From: Rhodobiaceae bacterium
Lineage (GTDB): Bacteria; Pseudomonadota; Alphaproteobacteria; Rhizobiales; Tepidamorphaceae
Direction: 5' to 3'
Assembly (NCBI GenBank): GCA_020637985.1
Contig: JACKJK010000011.1
Span: 36,189 to 100,188 of the forward strand
DNA: 64,000 nucleotides
The notes beneath the pieces are model-generated. The model did no database searches. It had not been told where the DNA came from and saw only the letters and a program-made list of their open reading frames with translations. Made by a program: the position numbers and the translations under genes. This document shows, piece by piece, positions 45,954 through 55,382 of this stretch; within the stretch, counting starts at the first letter, position 1; the number at the start of each line of letters is the position of its first letter.

Positions 45954-47363
45954 CTATCGGTGCGCCACGAACCCGGAAAGGCCGCGCACGGCGGAACGGA
46001 ACGCCTCGCCGCGCGCCTCGAAGTCGGGGAACTGGTCGAAGGAGGCACACGCCGGCGACAGCAACACCACTGCGTCGTTCGCGGCCGCGCTCGCGGCATC
46101 GCGCGCCGCGGCCGTCACTGCATTCTCCAGCGTCCCGCACATCTCGAAGTCGACCTTTCCCCGCAACGTCGCCGCGAATCGCTCCGCGTCGCGCCCGATC
46201 AGGTAGGCGCGCCTTATGCGGTCGAAGTATGGCTGCAGCGGGTCGATCCCGCCCTCCTTGGCGATCCCCCCGGCGATCCAGTAGATCGGCTCGAAGGTGG
46301 CCAGCGCCTTGGCCGCGGCATCGGCGTTTGTAGCCTTGGAATCGTTGACGAACCGTACCTGCCCGACACGGCCGAGCGGTTCCATGCGGTGGGCAAGGCC
46401 GGGAAAGCTGATGAAGGCGGACGCGATCACGCCGGACGCAACGCCGAGCGCCCGCGCTGCCGCGTAGGCCGCCGCCGCGTTCTGCCCGTTGTGCGCGCCC
46501 TGCAGCGCCGCCGCCTTCTCCAGCGACACCTGCGCGACCGCCACACCATCGCGCCACTCAGTGATGATTCCCTCAAGCGCGCTGACGCTCGTTCCCCGCC
46601 CGCCGAGCGGGCGCGCCGCCGAGATCGCGATCAACATGTCGCCGGGCTCTCGGCCATCGCGCAACCGATTGGCCAGGAAGCGTCCCTCCGGTTCGTCGAC
46701 GCCGACGACGCTGACCTTCGGATGCCCGGCCTCGAACAGCCGCACCTTGGCGGCGAAATACCCGCCGACGCCGCCATGCCGGTCGAGATGGTCCGCCGTC
46801 AGGTTGAGGAACACCGCGACTTCCGGTTCTAGCGTGCGTGCCAGGTCCGTCTGGTAGGACGACAGCTCCAGCACCACCGCGGAGCCTTCTTCCGGCAGGT
46901 CGAGGTCGAAAACGGCGCGCCCTATGTTGCCGCCGACCTGGGTCGCGATGCCGGCCTGGCGCAGCACATGGCCGGTCAGCGCCGTCGTCGTCGACTTGCC
47001 GTTGGTGCCGGTGATGGCGACGACATGCACGCCGCGCCCGGCGATCGCCTCGAAGAACAGGCCGATGTCGTTGTCGACCGGCACACCTTCTCCCCAGGCG
47101 CGCTGGATGACCGGATGGGCCTGCGGATAAAGGTGCGGAACGCCCGGGCTGACCACCAGCTTGGCCAGCTCCGGCCAGTCGCCCGCCGCGAGGCCCGCCG
47201 TCTCGAAGCCCTGCGCGGCCGCCGTCTGCATCGCCGCGGGCTTGTCGTCGCAGAGCACAGGGATCGCCCCGCCCGCCTTCAGCGCGGCGGCCACCGCGAA
47301 GCCGGAACGCGCCAGCCCGAGCACGCCGACCCTCTGACCTGCATAGCCGGGAACCGGGAGCAT
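45954..47363 (-). CDS. murD: UDP-N-acetylmuramoyl-L-alanine--D-glutamate ligase
   Basis: Second Mur ligase. 469 residues: VGVLGLARSGFAVAAALKAGG, ATP loop ITGTNGKSTTTALTGHVL, IGRAVFDLDLPEEGSAVVLELSSYQTDL, FLNLTADHLDRHGG, FVNDSKATNADAAAKAL and YWIAGGIAKEGGIDPL. All family motifs are in place. It starts 11 bases after the mraY stop and leads into ftsW. Confidence 0.97.
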   Translation of the reverse strand: MLPVPGYAGQRVGVLGLARSGFAVAAALKAGGAIPVLCDDKPAAMQTAAAQGFETAGLAAGDWPELAKLVVSPGVPHLYPQAHPVIQRAWGEGVPVDNDIGLFFEAIAGRGVHVVAITGTNGKSTTTALTGHVLRQAGIATQVGGNIGRAVFDLDLPEEGSAVVLELSSYQTDLARTLEPEVAVFLNLTADHLDRHGGVGGYFAAKVRLFEAGHPKVSVVGVDEPEGRFLANRLRDGREPGDMLIAISAARPLGGRGTSVSALEGIITEWRDGVAVAQVSLEKAAALQGAHNGQNAAAAYAAARALGVASGVIASAFISFPGLAHRMEPLGRVGQVRFVNDSKATNADAAAKALATFEPIYWIAGGIAKEGGIDPLQPYFDRIRRAYLIGRDAERFAATLRGKVDFEMCGTLENAVTAAARDAASAAANDAVVLLSPACASFDQFPDFEARGEAFRSAVRGLSGFVAHR

Positions 47364-47373
47364 GAACCGCGTC

Positions 47374-48456
47374 CTACCTGAGCTTCAGCGTCGAAAGGCC
47401 GATCATCGCCAGCACGAAGGAGATGATCCAGAAGCGGATCACGATCTGCGGCTCCTTCCAGCCCAGGTGCTCGAAGTGATGATGGATCGGCGCCATCTTG
47501 AACACGCGCTTGCCGGTCAGCTTGAAGGAAACCACCTGCACGATGACAGACACCGCCTCCAGCACGAACAGCCCGCCGACGATGGCGAGCACGATCTCGT
47601 GCTTGGTGGCAACCGCGATCGCGCCCAGCGCGCCGCCAAGCGCCAGGGACCCCGTGTCGCCCATGAAGATCTGTGCCGGCGGCGCGTTGAACCACAGGAA
47701 GCCGAGCCCGGACCCGATGATCGCCCCGCACACCACGGCGAGTTCGCCGGTTCCGGGCACGTGGTGGATCTGCAGGTAGTTGGAGAAGACGAAGTTTCCG
47801 GCGACATAGGCGATCAGCCCGAAGGTCGCCGCCGCGATCATCACCGGCACGATGGCCAGCCCGTCGAGGCCGTCGGTCAGGTTGACCGCGTTGCCCGAGC
47901 CGACGATGACGAGGATGCCGAAGGGAATGAAGACGACGCCGAGCTGGATCAGCAGGTCCTTCAGGAACGGCACGGCGACCGCGTGGGAAAGGCTTGCCGG
48001 CGACAGCTGGCCGAACGCATAGACGGCAAGGCCCGCGATGACGATTTCCAGCCCCAGCCGCTGCTTTCCCGAAAAGCCCTTGTGCGACTGCTTGGTGACC
48101 TTCAGCAGGTCGTCGTAGAGCCCGATGCCGCCGAAGGCGAGCGTCACGCCCAGCACCACCCAGACGTAGCCGTTGGCGAGATCTGTCCACAACAGGGTCG
48201 ACACCAGCATGCCGGTGAGGATCATCAGCCCGCCCATCGTCGGTGTGCCGGCCTTGGCGAAATGGCTTTCCGGACCGTCGGTGCGGATCGGCTGGCCCTT
48301 GCCCTGGCGCACGCGCAGCGAGCGGATGATCGCCGGGCCGAACAGGAACACGAAGGCCATCGCCGTCAGGATGGCGCCGCCGGTGCGGAACGTCAGGTAA
48401 CGGAAGAGGTTGAAGAACTGGACGCTGTCGCTCAGCGACTCAAGAAAGACAAGCAT
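47374..48456 (-). CDS. mraY: Phospho-N-acetylmuramoyl-pentapeptide transferase
   Basis: Membrane enzyme that makes lipid I. 360 residues, ten membrane segments. Family motifs: GTPTMGGLMILTGMLVSTLLW, GLYDDLLKVTKQSHKGFSGKQRLGLE, GNAVNLTDGLDGLAIVPVM, LGFLWFNAPPAQIFMGDTGSLALGG and the HHH of PIHHHFEHLGW. The ATG MLVFLESLSD fits the known start. A 15-bp tandem repeat lies just upstream, between mraY and murF. Confidence 0.97.
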   Translation of the reverse strand: MLVFLESLSDSVQFFNLFRYLTFRTGGAILTAMAFVFLFGPAIIRSLRVRQGKGQPIRTDGPESHFAKAGTPTMGGLMILTGMLVSTLLWTDLANGYVWVVLGVTLAFGGIGLYDDLLKVTKQSHKGFSGKQRLGLEIVIAGLAVYAFGQLSPASLSHAVAVPFLKDLLIQLGVVFIPFGILVIVGSGNAVNLTDGLDGLAIVPVMIAAATFGLIAYVAGNFVFSNYLQIHHVPGTGELAVVCGAIIGSGLGFLWFNAPPAQIFMGDTGSLALGGALGAIAVATKHEIVLAIVGGLFVLEAVSVIVQVVSFKLTGKRVFKMAPIHHHFEHLGWKEPQIVIRFWIISFVLAMIGLSTLKLR

Positions 48457-48468
48457 GCCCGATGCTTT

Positions 48469-48498
48469 CCCCGAACTGGTTCGCCCCGAACTGGTTTG
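48469..48498. repeat. Tandem 15-bp repeat between murF and mraY
   Basis: CCCCGAACTGGTTCG followed by CCCCGAACTGGTTTG, 14 of 15 identical. Each unit holds a near-palindrome CGAAC-TG-GTTCG. It lies in the 68-base gap before mraY and may affect translation start or act as a small hairpin. Confidence 0.65.
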
Positions 48499-48524
48499 CT
48501 CCGGATGCGGTTGCCCGTGCCGCG

Positions 48525-49946
48525 TCAAGATGCGTCTTCGAGAACCCCGTAGCGCGCCTTCAGCGCCTCGACAATCTGGCCCATGCGGCTGCCAAGCGAC
48601 CCCTTGACCATGACGGCGTCGCCAGGCCGAACAGCGGCCAGCACCGAATCGGTCAGTCCCTCGGCGACTTCTGCGTAACCTGCCTGCCGCTCGGGGGGAA
48701 GTGCATCGAAAAGTGCGGCCATGTTGGGGCCGCAGGCAAACACCAGGTCGAGCCGCGCCTCCTCGACGGCACCCGCGACGTCCGCATGCATCTGCCGCGA
48801 GCCCTCGCCGAGTTCCAGCATGTCGCCTAGGACCGCGATCCTCCGGCCGGCCGCGACCACCGGCGCCAGTGCCAGGTTGCCGATAGCAGCGCGCATCGAC
48901 GCCGGGTTGGCGTTGTAGCTCTCGTCGATCAGCAGGGCGGGGCAATCCGGGTCGCCGATGCGCATGCGCGCCCCCCGGCCCTTCGGCGCATGCAGCCCGG
49001 CGTAGGCCAGCGCGGCGCGCGCCAAATCCCCCCCCGTCAGCTTCACCGCCGCCATCACCGCGAGCGAATTCTGCACCAGGTGGCGCCCCGGTGCGCCGAT
49101 CTTGTAGGTGACGAGGTCGCCGAGGACGTCGGCGGTGACGGCGGAGAATTCCGCCTCGCAGACGCAGTCGACGAGCCGCGCGTCCGCGCTTTCCTCAGCC
49201 CCGAAGGACACGGTCTTCAGACCCGCCGCGCGGGCGCTATCGCGCAGCCGTGAGAACTGCGCGTTGTCGGCATTCAGCACGGCAACGCCGCCCGGCTCGG
49301 TCCCCTCGAAGATTTCCGCCTTGGCGTCGGCGATCTGCTCGACCGACTTGAAGAATTCGATATGCACCGGCTCGACGGTGGTGATGATCGACACCTGCGG
49401 GCGGACCATGCGGCTGAGCGGGCCGATCTCGCCGGGCGCGTTCATGCCCATCTCGAAGATGCCGAAGGCCGCGCTTTGCGGAAACCGCGACAGCGACAGC
49501 GGCACGCCCCAGTGGTTGTTGTGCGAGGCGGCCGACGCATAGACCTCGCCGCACGGCGCGAGCACAAGCCGCAGCGCCTCCTTGGTGCCGGTCTTGCCGA
49601 CGCTGCCGGTCACCCCGATGATTTTCGCCTGCGAGCGGGCCCGCGCCGCCCGCCCGACACCCTCCAGCGCGTTGAGCACGTCGTCGACGCCGATCACGCA
49701 TCCCGCATCGGCGAATTCGCCTGCCCGGCTTGCCTCCACCACCGCGCAGGCCGCGCCCTTCTCAAGCGCCGCGCGCACGTAGTCGTGCCCGTCCAGCCGT
49801 TCGCCGCGAATGGCGAAGAAGGCGTCGCCCCGCTCCAGCGTGCGGGTGTCGATGGAAATTCCGGTGACGTCGCGCAACTGCCCTTGCACCGATCCCCCGG
49901 CTGCAGCGGCGAAGGCATTTGCCGTCCACAATGGCGTGTCGCTCAT
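48525..49946 (-). CDS. murF: UDP-N-acetylmuramoyl-tripeptide--D-Ala-D-Ala ligase
   Basis: Adds the D-Ala-D-Ala made by Ddl. 473 residues: DTRTLERGDAFFAIRGERLDGHDY, ATP loop GVTGSVGKTGTKEALRLVL, EMGMNAPGEIGPLSRMVRPQVSIITTVEPVHIEFF, RLVDCVCE and IDESYNANPASMRAAIGNLAL. A 4-base ATGA overlap joins it to murE. Confidence 0.97.
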   Translation of the reverse strand: MSDTPLWTANAFAAAAGGSVQGQLRDVTGISIDTRTLERGDAFFAIRGERLDGHDYVRAALEKGAACAVVEASRAGEFADAGCVIGVDDVLNALEGVGRAARARSQAKIIGVTGSVGKTGTKEALRLVLAPCGEVYASAASHNNHWGVPLSLSRFPQSAAFGIFEMGMNAPGEIGPLSRMVRPQVSIITTVEPVHIEFFKSVEQIADAKAEIFEGTEPGGVAVLNADNAQFSRLRDSARAAGLKTVSFGAEESADARLVDCVCEAEFSAVTADVLGDLVTYKIGAPGRHLVQNSLAVMAAVKLTGGDLARAALAYAGLHAPKGRGARMRIGDPDCPALLIDESYNANPASMRAAIGNLALAPVVAAGRRIAVLGDMLELGEGSRQMHADVAGAVEEARLDLVFACGPNMAALFDALPPERQAGYAEVAEGLTDSVLAAVRPGDAVMVKGSLGSRMGQIVEALKARYGVLEDAS

Positions 49947-51406
49947 GTCGGCTCCCCGGCAAGCGCCTCGCGCGCGGTTTCCAGATCGCTGAACGGGTGC
50001 ATCACGCCGGCCACCAGCTGGCCGGTTTCGTGCCCCTTGCCGGCTATGATGACGACGTCGCCCTTTTCCATCATGGCAATCGCCGCGTGGATCGCCTCGC
50101 GCCGGTCGCCGATCTCAAGCGCCTGCGGTGCGCCCTTCAGCACGGCCTTGCGGATTTCCGCCGGGTCCTCGCTGCGCGGGTTGTCGTCGGTGACGATCAC
50201 CACGTCGGCCATCTCGGCGGCCGCCTGCCCCATCAGTTCGCGCTTGCCCGGATCGCGGTCGCCGCCCGCCCCGATCACCGCGATGAGCCGCCCGGTGGTA
50301 AATGGCCGCAGGGAATCGAGCGTCGAGCGGATGGCGCCCGGCTTGTGCGCGTAGTCGATGAACACCGAGGCGCCCTTGCCGCTGTCGGTCGCCGGCTGCA
50401 GGCGCCCCTCGGCACCCGTCAGGAAGCCGATCGCCTCGACGGCGGCGCGCGGCGCCATGCCGGTGGCGATCGCCAGCCCCGCCGCAACGAGCGCGTTGGA
50501 AACCTGGAACACGCCGGCCATCGGCAGCGTCACCTCGAAGCGCCCGTCGCCGCAGTCGACGGTGAGGTGTTGCGCAAGGCGCGCCGTCTCCACCCGCTCC
50601 AGCCGGATCGTGTCGCCGGCGCGCCCGACGGTAAGCAGCTTCAGGCCGCGCGCGCGCGCAGCTTGGCCGACCGGAACAGCCGTCGCCTCGTCTGCGTCGA
50701 TGACCGCGATACCCTCGTCCGGCAGCAGCGTCTCGAACAGGCGCAGCTTGGCGGCAAGATAGGCCTCCATCGTGGGATGGTAGTCGAGATGGTCGCGGCT
50801 GAGGTTGGTGAAGCCGGCAGCCTTCAGCCGCACCCCGTCGAGCCGGCGCTGCTCGATCCCGTGGCTGGAGGCTTCCATGGCGGCGTGGGTAACACCGAGA
50901 TCGGCCAGTTTCGCCAGCGTCTCGTGCAGCGCGATCGGATCGGGCGTCGTCAGGCTGCCGTAGTCGGCAATGCCGGGCGCCACTACGCCGACCGTGCCGA
51001 TGGAGGCGGCGCTGTACCCGCCCGCGGCCCAGATCTGGCGCAGGAAGGTGACGATCGAGGTCTTGCCGCTGGTCCCGGTCACCGCGGCCATCGTCTCCGG
51101 CTGGCGACCGCTGAAGCGGGCCGCCGCCAGCGCCACCGCGCGGCGCGCATCGCCGACGTGCACCAGCGTCGCCTCGCCGAGCGCCGCCTGGTCGATGTTG
51201 GCATCCGTGCCGGCAACAACCGCCACCGCGCCCGCGGCAACCGCGGCCGCGGCGAACTTCGCGCCGTCCGCCGCAACACCCGGCAACGCGAAGAAGACGC
51301 AGCCGGGCGCCGCCTTGCGGCTGTCGAGCACAAGGCAGGATACCGCGCGGTCGGGACCGGAAAACGCGGCATCGGGCATGCCGGACAGGAGATCGGACAG
51401 GCGCAT
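49943..51406 (-). CDS. murE: UDP-MurNAc-L-Ala-D-Glu--meso-diaminopimelate ligase
   Basis: Adds meso-diaminopimelate. 487 residues: LVLDSRKAAPGCVFFALPG, ATP loop AVTGTSGKTSIVTFLRQIW, MEASSHGIEQRRLDGVRLKAAGFTNLSRDHLDYH, and DDNPRSEDP, the DNPR motif specific for diaminopimelate rather than lysine. The ATG MRLSDLLSG follows ftsI by 64 bases. Confidence 0.97.
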   Translation of the reverse strand: MRLSDLLSGMPDAAFSGPDRAVSCLVLDSRKAAPGCVFFALPGVAADGAKFAAAAVAAGAVAVVAGTDANIDQAALGEATLVHVGDARRAVALAAARFSGRQPETMAAVTGTSGKTSIVTFLRQIWAAGGYSAASIGTVGVVAPGIADYGSLTTPDPIALHETLAKLADLGVTHAAMEASSHGIEQRRLDGVRLKAAGFTNLSRDHLDYHPTMEAYLAAKLRLFETLLPDEGIAVIDADEATAVPVGQAARARGLKLLTVGRAGDTIRLERVETARLAQHLTVDCGDGRFEVTLPMAGVFQVSNALVAAGLAIATGMAPRAAVEAIGFLTGAEGRLQPATDSGKGASVFIDYAHKPGAIRSTLDSLRPFTTGRLIAVIGAGGDRDPGKRELMGQAAAEMADVVIVTDDNPRSEDPAEIRKAVLKGAPQALEIGDRREAIHAAIAMMEKGDVVIIAGKGHETGQLVAGVMHPFSDLETAREALAGEPT

Positions 51407-51470
51407 GGGCGCGAAGCCACCTTCTGGAACGACGGATCAGCGGGGCGCCGGGTGCGCCCTTCGCGCCTGT

Positions 51471-53186
51471 CTATTCCAGAACGGGCGTCACGCCAAGCAG
51501 CGGGGCGATGCGGGTGATGACCTTGCCGGAGGTGGGAACCGCGTTCCAGCCCGAAGTGCGGTAGCCGTGGGTATCCTCTGTCGCCTGCGGCTCGTCGAGC
51601 ATCAGCAGCATCAGGTATTCCGGCTTGTCGGTCGGGAACGCCGCCAGGAAGCTGGTCAGCAGCTTGGTGTTGGAATAGCGCCCGTTGACGACCTTTTCCG
51701 CCGTGCCTGTCTTGCCGCCGACCCGGTAGCCGGGAACCCCTGCCTTGCGCGCGGTACCCTCGTCGACATTCATGCGGAACAGTTCGCGCATCAAGTCGCT
51801 GGTATGCGGCTGCACGACACGCCGCGACAGCTTCTGCGCCTGCTCGGCCGTGCGCGGCAAGAAGGTCGGTTGCATCAGCAGCCCGCCGTTCATCAGCGCG
51901 GCACCCGCGGCCGCCGCCTGGATCGGCGCGACCGAAAAGCCGTGCCCGAAGGAGATCGTCATGCTGGCGAGATCGCTCCAGCGCTGCGGCGTCAGCGGCT
52001 CCGCCGATTCCGGCAGCTCGGTGCGCGGGCGCTCGAAGAAAGCCATGCGGTGCATGAATTCCTTGTGCCGCTCGATCCCGGCAGCCAGCGCCATCCGCGC
52101 GGTACCGATGTTGGAGGAATGCACGAACACCTCCGGCAACGTCAGGATGCGCCGCTGGGCGTGGAAATCGTTGATGGTGAAGGAGGCGATGCGGATCGGG
52201 CTGCGCGCGTCGTAGGTGGTGGAGAAGTCCGCCTCGCCGCTGTCGAGCGCCATCGCCACGGTGAACGCCTTGAACGTCGAGCCGAGCTCGTAGACGCCGG
52301 CGGTTATGCGGTTGATGGCATCATCCTCCAGCGCCGTCTCCGGCTCGTTGGGGTCGTAGTCGGGTAGCGAAACAAGCGCCAGCACTTCCCCGGTGTTGAC
52401 GTTGAGCACGACGCCCGCGCCGGCCTTGGCGCTGAAGGCCTCCATCGCCCGTGAAATCTCGTCGCGCAGCGCATGCTGCACGCGCACGTCGAGCGACACC
52501 GTGACCGGCGCCTGGTCCTCCTCGCGCGCGAAGCCCGCGTCGTGCAGGTCGGCAAGGCCGGTGGCGTCGAGATATTTCTCGATGCCCGCGATGCCCGCGT
52601 TGTCGATGTTGACGTGGCCGATGACATGCGACGTCAGCCGCCCGCTCGGGTAGAAGCGGCGGTTCTCCTCGATGAAACCGATGCCTGGCAGGCCGAGGTT
52701 GTGGATGGCGTCGCGTTGCTCCGGAGTCAGTTCGCGCTTCAGCCACACGAACCGCTTGCCGGACTTCAGCTTGGCGCGTAGGCCCCCCGCGTCGAGCTCC
52801 GGCATCGCCGCCGTCAGAAGCTCGATCGCCTCGTCGACGTCGAAGATGCGGTGCGGCTCGGCGTACAGCGAGGGCGTGCGGATGTCGGTTGCAAGCAGCA
52901 CGCCGTTGCGGTCACGGATGTCGGGCCGCGCCTGCGAAACGCCATCGGCGGCCGTGGCCAGCATCACGGCGGGCGCGCGCTCGGCCACCGCCAGCGTCAG
53001 CAGCCGTCCCGCGATCGTCCCGTAGGCGAGCGTGAAGACGGCAATCGCCAGCAGGATACGCGACCGGCTGCGGGTAAACCCGCTGCCGCGGACCCGCGCC
53101 GGTTTTTCGGCGGCGCCCCTTCGCGACAGGAAACGGGAGATTGCCGGCAGCCCCGGCACGGCGGAAGCCTCGATACGCAAACGCAT
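51471..53186 (-). CDS. ftsI: Penicillin-binding protein 3, septal transpeptidase
   Basis: Cross-links septal peptidoglycan, partner of FtsW. 571 residues: a basic N-terminal tail, one membrane helix (ILLAIAVFTLAYGTIAGRLL), the pedestal domain (RDRNGVLLATDIRTPSLYAEP), then the transpeptidase with the active Ser in ELGSTFKAFTVAM (SxxK), the SxN in VHSSNIGTARMAL and KTGTAEKV. Length and order match FtsI. The start was set at MRLRIEASAVPGL. Confidence 0.96.
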   Translation of the reverse strand: MRLRIEASAVPGLPAISRFLSRRGAAEKPARVRGSGFTRSRSRILLAIAVFTLAYGTIAGRLLTLAVAERAPAVMLATAADGVSQARPDIRDRNGVLLATDIRTPSLYAEPHRIFDVDEAIELLTAAMPELDAGGLRAKLKSGKRFVWLKRELTPEQRDAIHNLGLPGIGFIEENRRFYPSGRLTSHVIGHVNIDNAGIAGIEKYLDATGLADLHDAGFAREEDQAPVTVSLDVRVQHALRDEISRAMEAFSAKAGAGVVLNVNTGEVLALVSLPDYDPNEPETALEDDAINRITAGVYELGSTFKAFTVAMALDSGEADFSTTYDARSPIRIASFTINDFHAQRRILTLPEVFVHSSNIGTARMALAAGIERHKEFMHRMAFFERPRTELPESAEPLTPQRWSDLASMTISFGHGFSVAPIQAAAAGAALMNGGLLMQPTFLPRTAEQAQKLSRRVVQPHTSDLMRELFRMNVDEGTARKAGVPGYRVGGKTGTAEKVVNGRYSNTKLLTSFLAAFPTDKPEYLMLLMLDEPQATEDTHGYRTSGWNAVPTSGKVITRIAPLLGVTPVLE

Positions 53187-53259
53187 GACTCACAACTTTA
53201 CGGGCAGCGCTCGCCGCCCCCCGTTCCGCGCCACCCTGCGGAACGGATTGCCCCGGTTC

Positions 53260-53667
53260 CTATTGCTGCGTCTTCAGCAGCTCTTCGATGCTCGTTGGCG
53301 CGGGATCCTCGCGGATCGCGATGTCCTCGAGCGAGATCATCTGCTTCATAGTGGCCGGCTGAAGATTGAGAAATCGTTCAGCCAGCGCCTGGATGCGCTC
53401 CGGCCGGTTGAGAAATGTCCATTCTGCCTGCAACAGATCGATCGCCACGCGCTCGCTGGCGATGTCGGCGCGCAGCCGCGCGATGTTGGCGCGCCGTTCC
53501 TGCGCCTCGTGCTTGAACTGGTAAAGCCCGACTGCCGAGACGACCATCGCGATGATGCCGACCAGGCCCGCCATCCGCAGCGGACCAAGCTGGCGCAGTT
53601 GCTTCAGGAGCCCTTCGCGCCGCGGCTGCATTCCATCTTCCATGCCCGTGTGCATCTCGACCGTCAT
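53260..53667 (-). CDS. ftsL: FtsL-like divisome protein
   Basis: Small bitopic divisome protein. About 135 residues: a charged cytoplasmic N terminus, one membrane helix (LRMAGLVGIIAMVVSAVGLYQF), then a coiled-coil (EAQERRANIARLRADIASERVAIDLLQAEWTFLNRPERIQALA), the leucine-zipper-like FtsL pattern. It sits between rsmH and ftsI, the standard FtsL place. The start is uncertain: ATG 53667 is used, but a TTG at 53676 overlaps the rsmH stop (TTGA), and ATG 53631 has the best ribosome site (GGAAG). Confidence 0.85.
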   Translation of the reverse strand: MTVEMHTGMEDGMQPRREGLLKQLRQLGPLRMAGLVGIIAMVVSAVGLYQFKHEAQERRANIARLRADIASERVAIDLLQAEWTFLNRPERIQALAERFLNLQPATMKQMISLEDIAIREDPAPTSIEELLKTQQ

Positions 53668-53672
53668 GTCCG

Positions 53673-54668
53673 TCAACGTCTCTTTCCCGCCTTGCCGCGG
53701 CCCTCGCGCCGCTCGACGAATGCAGCGGTCTGCGTGCGTTCCGCTGCGCGCAATCTGGCCGAGCGCGCTCTCGGGTTCGCCTGCCGCTCGGCCTCGCCGG
53801 CTGTCTGGTTGTCGCCGGAAACACGCCGGAAACTCGGGGCCGGGCCGGCAACCTGCGGCAGATGGCGCGATCCCGCACCGCTACGCCCGGTCCGCTCGGC
53901 AAGGAACTGCTTCACGATACGGTCTTCAAGCGAATGAAAGGTTACGATCGCCAGCCGCCCACCCGGTTTCAGGCAGCGCTCGGCGGCCGCAAGCGCCCGC
54001 TCGATCTCGCCCAGCTCGTCGTTGACCGCGATGCGCAGCGCCTGGAAGGTGCGCGTGGCGGGATGCTTCTCGCCGAAGCGCTGCGGCGGCAGCACGCGCG
54101 TCACGATGCCGGCAAGCTCCAGCGTGCGGGTCAACGGCTTTTCGGCGCGCGCCTCGACGATTGCCCGGGCAATGCGGCGCGACGCACGCTCCTCGCCATA
54201 GCGATAGAGGATGCCGGCCAGTTCCTCGGCATCGAGCGTGTTGACGAGGTCCGCGGCCGACGGCCCGTCCTGTTCCATGCGCATGTCGAGTGGCCCGTCA
54301 GCCATGAACGAGAAGCCGCGTCCGGGCTGGTCGAGCTGCATCGAGGAAACGCCGATGTCGAGCACGACGCCGTCGACGAAGCGATGGCCGCATTCTGCCG
54401 CGATCGCATCGAGGTTGGAAAATCGCCCCTGCACCACCTCGAGCCGCCCGCCCGAGGCGGCGACCAACGGCGCGGCGGCCGCAATCGCGTCGGGATCGCG
54501 GTCGATGCCGATGACGTGCGTATCGGGGGCGGCAAGGATGGCCTTCGAATAGCCGCCTGCCCCAAAGGTCCCGTCGATGAAGACTTCGCCGTCGCGCGGT
54601 GCCAGCACGCCGATCACCTCGTCGAGGAGCACCGGCACATGTCCGCTTGCTTCAATCGCGCCGCTCAC
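53673..54668 (-). CDS. rsmH: 16S rRNA m4C1402 methyltransferase
   Basis: Methylates N4 of C1402 in 16S rRNA (formerly MraW). 331 residues: HVPVLLDEVIGVLAPRDGEVFIDGTFGAGGYSKAILAA (SAM site), VQGRFSNLDAI, DGVVLDIGVSSMQLDQPGRGFSFMADGPLDMRM, RTFQALRIAVNDELGEIERAL and IVTFHSLEDRIVKQFL. The C-terminal Arg/Lys-rich tail is unusual but common in alphaproteobacteria. A 4-base overlap links it to mraZ. Confidence 0.96.
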   Translation of the reverse strand: MSGAIEASGHVPVLLDEVIGVLAPRDGEVFIDGTFGAGGYSKAILAAPDTHVIGIDRDPDAIAAAAPLVAASGGRLEVVQGRFSNLDAIAAECGHRFVDGVVLDIGVSSMQLDQPGRGFSFMADGPLDMRMEQDGPSAADLVNTLDAEELAGILYRYGEERASRRIARAIVEARAEKPLTRTLELAGIVTRVLPPQRFGEKHPATRTFQALRIAVNDELGEIERALAAAERCLKPGGRLAIVTFHSLEDRIVKQFLAERTGRSGAGSRHLPQVAGPAPSFRRVSGDNQTAGEAERQANPRARSARLRAAERTQTAAFVERREGRGKAGKRR

Positions 54669-55123
54669 CCTTCGGCTCCCTTGCGGCCGAGCAGCGCGCG
54701 CAATTCGTGCACCCGCTGCGTCGCCTCCTTGCGCCGGGCATCGAAGCGCGCAGGTTGCCAGATCTGGAACTTGTGCCCAAGCCCGACCATCACCGCCTCG
54801 TCTTCAAGCCCTGCGTGCGCGCACAATTCCTCCGGCAGCATGACGCGCCCGTCGCCGTCGATCTTCAGCTCTTCGCAGCGCCCGAACAACTCCACCGACA
54901 GGAAGTCGCGTTCGTCCGAATAGGGCTGCAGGTCTTCAAGCAGCCCGGAAATCTCGTCGATCAGTTCGCGGCCGCCGCAGTCGAGCGCCTGTGCGCCCAG
55001 CGCAGGATAGACAAACAGCGCCGCGTGTCCCTGCCGCGCCAGCACCGCGCGAAACGCCGCCGGCACCGAGACGCGGCGCTTGCCGTCCACCTTGTTGCGA
55101 TAGCTGGAAACGAAGAGGTCCAC
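54665..55123 (-). CDS. mraZ: Transcriptional regulator MraZ
   Basis: AbrB-like DNA-binding repressor of its own dcw cluster. 152 residues: two MraZ half-domains, SSYRNKVDGKRRVSVPAAFRAVL and FGRCEELKIDGDGRVMLPEELCAHAGL, each with the DGKRR/DGDGR-VP core. The likely start is GTG at 55123 (MDLFVSSYRN), with GGAG 10 bases upstream; the frame stays open to a TTG at 55144. Three TGGNN boxes overlapping its promoter at 55316-55340 are the likely binding site. Confidence 0.95.
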   Translation of the reverse strand: MDLFVSSYRNKVDGKRRVSVPAAFRAVLARQGHAALFVYPALGAQALDCGGRELIDEISGLLEDLQPYSDERDFLSVELFGRCEELKIDGDGRVMLPEELCAHAGLEDEAVMVGLGHKFQIWQPARFDARRKEATQRVHELRALLGRKGAEG

Positions 55124-55315
55124 GCCGCCGTTACTCCACAACACTCCTGGCGCCGGCGACTTGCCGGGAAATCAGGTGCGGGGCCGGCGCAGCGTTTCGG
55201 CGCAACGCCCCGATCGGTCCGCCCTCTGGCACGCGCGCGTGGCCTCCGCGCAAGTGCCAAATGATCCGTATGCATGCCGGCAGGCCGGCCCCCGCACCCG
55301 CCTCATGGCTAACCA

Positions 55316-55340
55316 TGGGCTTTTATGGGATTATATGGAA
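55316..55340. promoter_or_regulatory. Probable MraZ operator
   Basis: On the plus strand TGGGC, TGGGA and TGGAA start at 55316, 55326 and 55336, spaced exactly ten bases, with five-base AT-rich gaps. MraZ is known to bind TGGGN direct repeats with this spacing in front of its own gene. The array covers the -10 box of the cluster promoter, which fits autorepression. The third box is a partial match. Confidence 0.75.
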
Positions 55341-55356
55341 AATTGAGGAAAGTCAA
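55330..55356 (-). promoter_or_regulatory. Promoter of the dcw cluster
   Basis: TTGACT at 55356-55351 and TATAAT at 55335-55330 on the minus strand, spacer 15 (17 if TAATCC is used as -10). It lies about 210 bases upstream of mraZ. The AT-rich stretch is unusual in this GC-rich DNA. The rest of the 55124-55437 gap holds the 5' leader of mraZ and the rnpB terminator. Confidence 0.65.
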
Positions 55357-55382
55357 CGAATCCAGCCGGTTCCGGTGCGCGC

